From: 13-2-20CM-68-14 sp051955535
GTDB lineage: Bacteria > Actinomycetota > Thermoleophilia > Gaiellales > Gaiellaceae
Direction of reading: 5' to 3'
Assembly: GCA_051955535.1 (NCBI GenBank)
Contig: JBQCGP010000039.1
Coordinates: 1-14,540, forward strand
Length of the DNA stretch: 14,540 nucleotides
Shown here: piece after piece, positions 14,522-14,540 of the stretch
Layout: each line of letters begins with the position of its first letter
Numbering within the stretch: the stretch's first letter is position 1
Made by a program: the position numbers and the translations under genes
Notes under the pieces: generated by a model
What the model saw: only the letters and a program-made list of their open reading frames with translations
The model's database searches: none
Told to the model about the DNA's origin: nothing

Positions 14522-14540
14522 AATGCGCGCTAAAGAGTCG

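Noticed and set aside
1..14540. CRISPR arrays, tRNA/rRNA genes, insertion sequences, phage or toxin-antitoxin genes
   Set aside because: No spaced identical repeats, cloverleaf-like sequences, transposase motifs or terminal repeats were seen on reading both strands.

Overview
The window is high-GC DNA with dense, tightly packed genes, GTG and TTG starts beside ATG, and TGA as the usual stop. Gene content fits a high-GC soil or sediment actinobacterium: a long AtsA-type arylsulfatase, an alpha/beta-hydrolase fused to a class III nucleotidyl cyclase, and a cyclic-nucleotide-binding domain fused to a thioredoxin-reductase-like flavoprotein. A deep actinobacterial branch such as Thermoleophilia is possible, but that is inference. 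I see no rRNA, tRNA, insertion sequence, phage gene or CRISPR array.

Layout. (1) 1-219, minus: N-terminus of a membrane protein that runs off the left edge. (2) 290-3987: a Cys-type arylsulfatase (minus) divergent from a radical-SAM/SPASM sulfatase-maturating enzyme (plus), with 47 bases between their likely starts. (3) 4138-9631, minus: a six-gene array that reads as one operon. In transcription order it encodes an OsmC-like protein, an ETHE1-like persulfide-dioxygenase-type metallo-beta-lactamase-fold protein, an MFS transporter, a DsrE-like protein, an ArsM-like methyltransferase, and the CNB/thioredoxin-fold/TrxR-like flavoprotein. The first three overlap by 4 bases at ATGA and GTGA junctions. 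(4) 9710-10657, plus: a divergent LysR regulator. Between it and the operon lie two TCG-N7-CGA (T-N11-A) boxes 31 bp apart and a candidate -10 placed for a leaderless osmC transcript. (5) 10774-12117, minus: hydrolase-cyclase fusion. (6) 12329-14430, minus: a secreted beta-helix protein followed by a small secreted protein with a 16-base overlap.

The main discovery is in the methyltransferase. Simple ORF calling stops it at an in-frame TGA (6072-6070), but the same frame continues for 60 more sense codons with a sensible C-terminal methyltransferase sequence before a second TGA. The internal TGA falls where the ArsM/AS3MT family has its conserved Cys in the LWxxC-x-GAL motif. A perfect 7-bp hairpin with a GGA loop starts 10 nt downstream and places the loop 17 nt after the TGA, as expected for a bacterial SECIS element. 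The simplest reading is a selenocysteine-containing methyltransferase (Sec201 of 261 aa) that also lacks the other two arsenic-binding Cys of ArsM.

The proposed system: a LysR-controlled operon for reactive sulfur, selenium or arsenic species. It would combine peroxide/thiol chemistry (OsmC), persulfide oxidation (ETHE1-like), sulfur relay (DsrE-like), export (MFS), a Sec-dependent methyltransferase and a nucleotide-gated flavoprotein that lacks the TrxR redox disulfide. The adjacent arylsulfatase and maturase could supply inorganic sulfur. The individual family calls are well supported; the joint function is inference.
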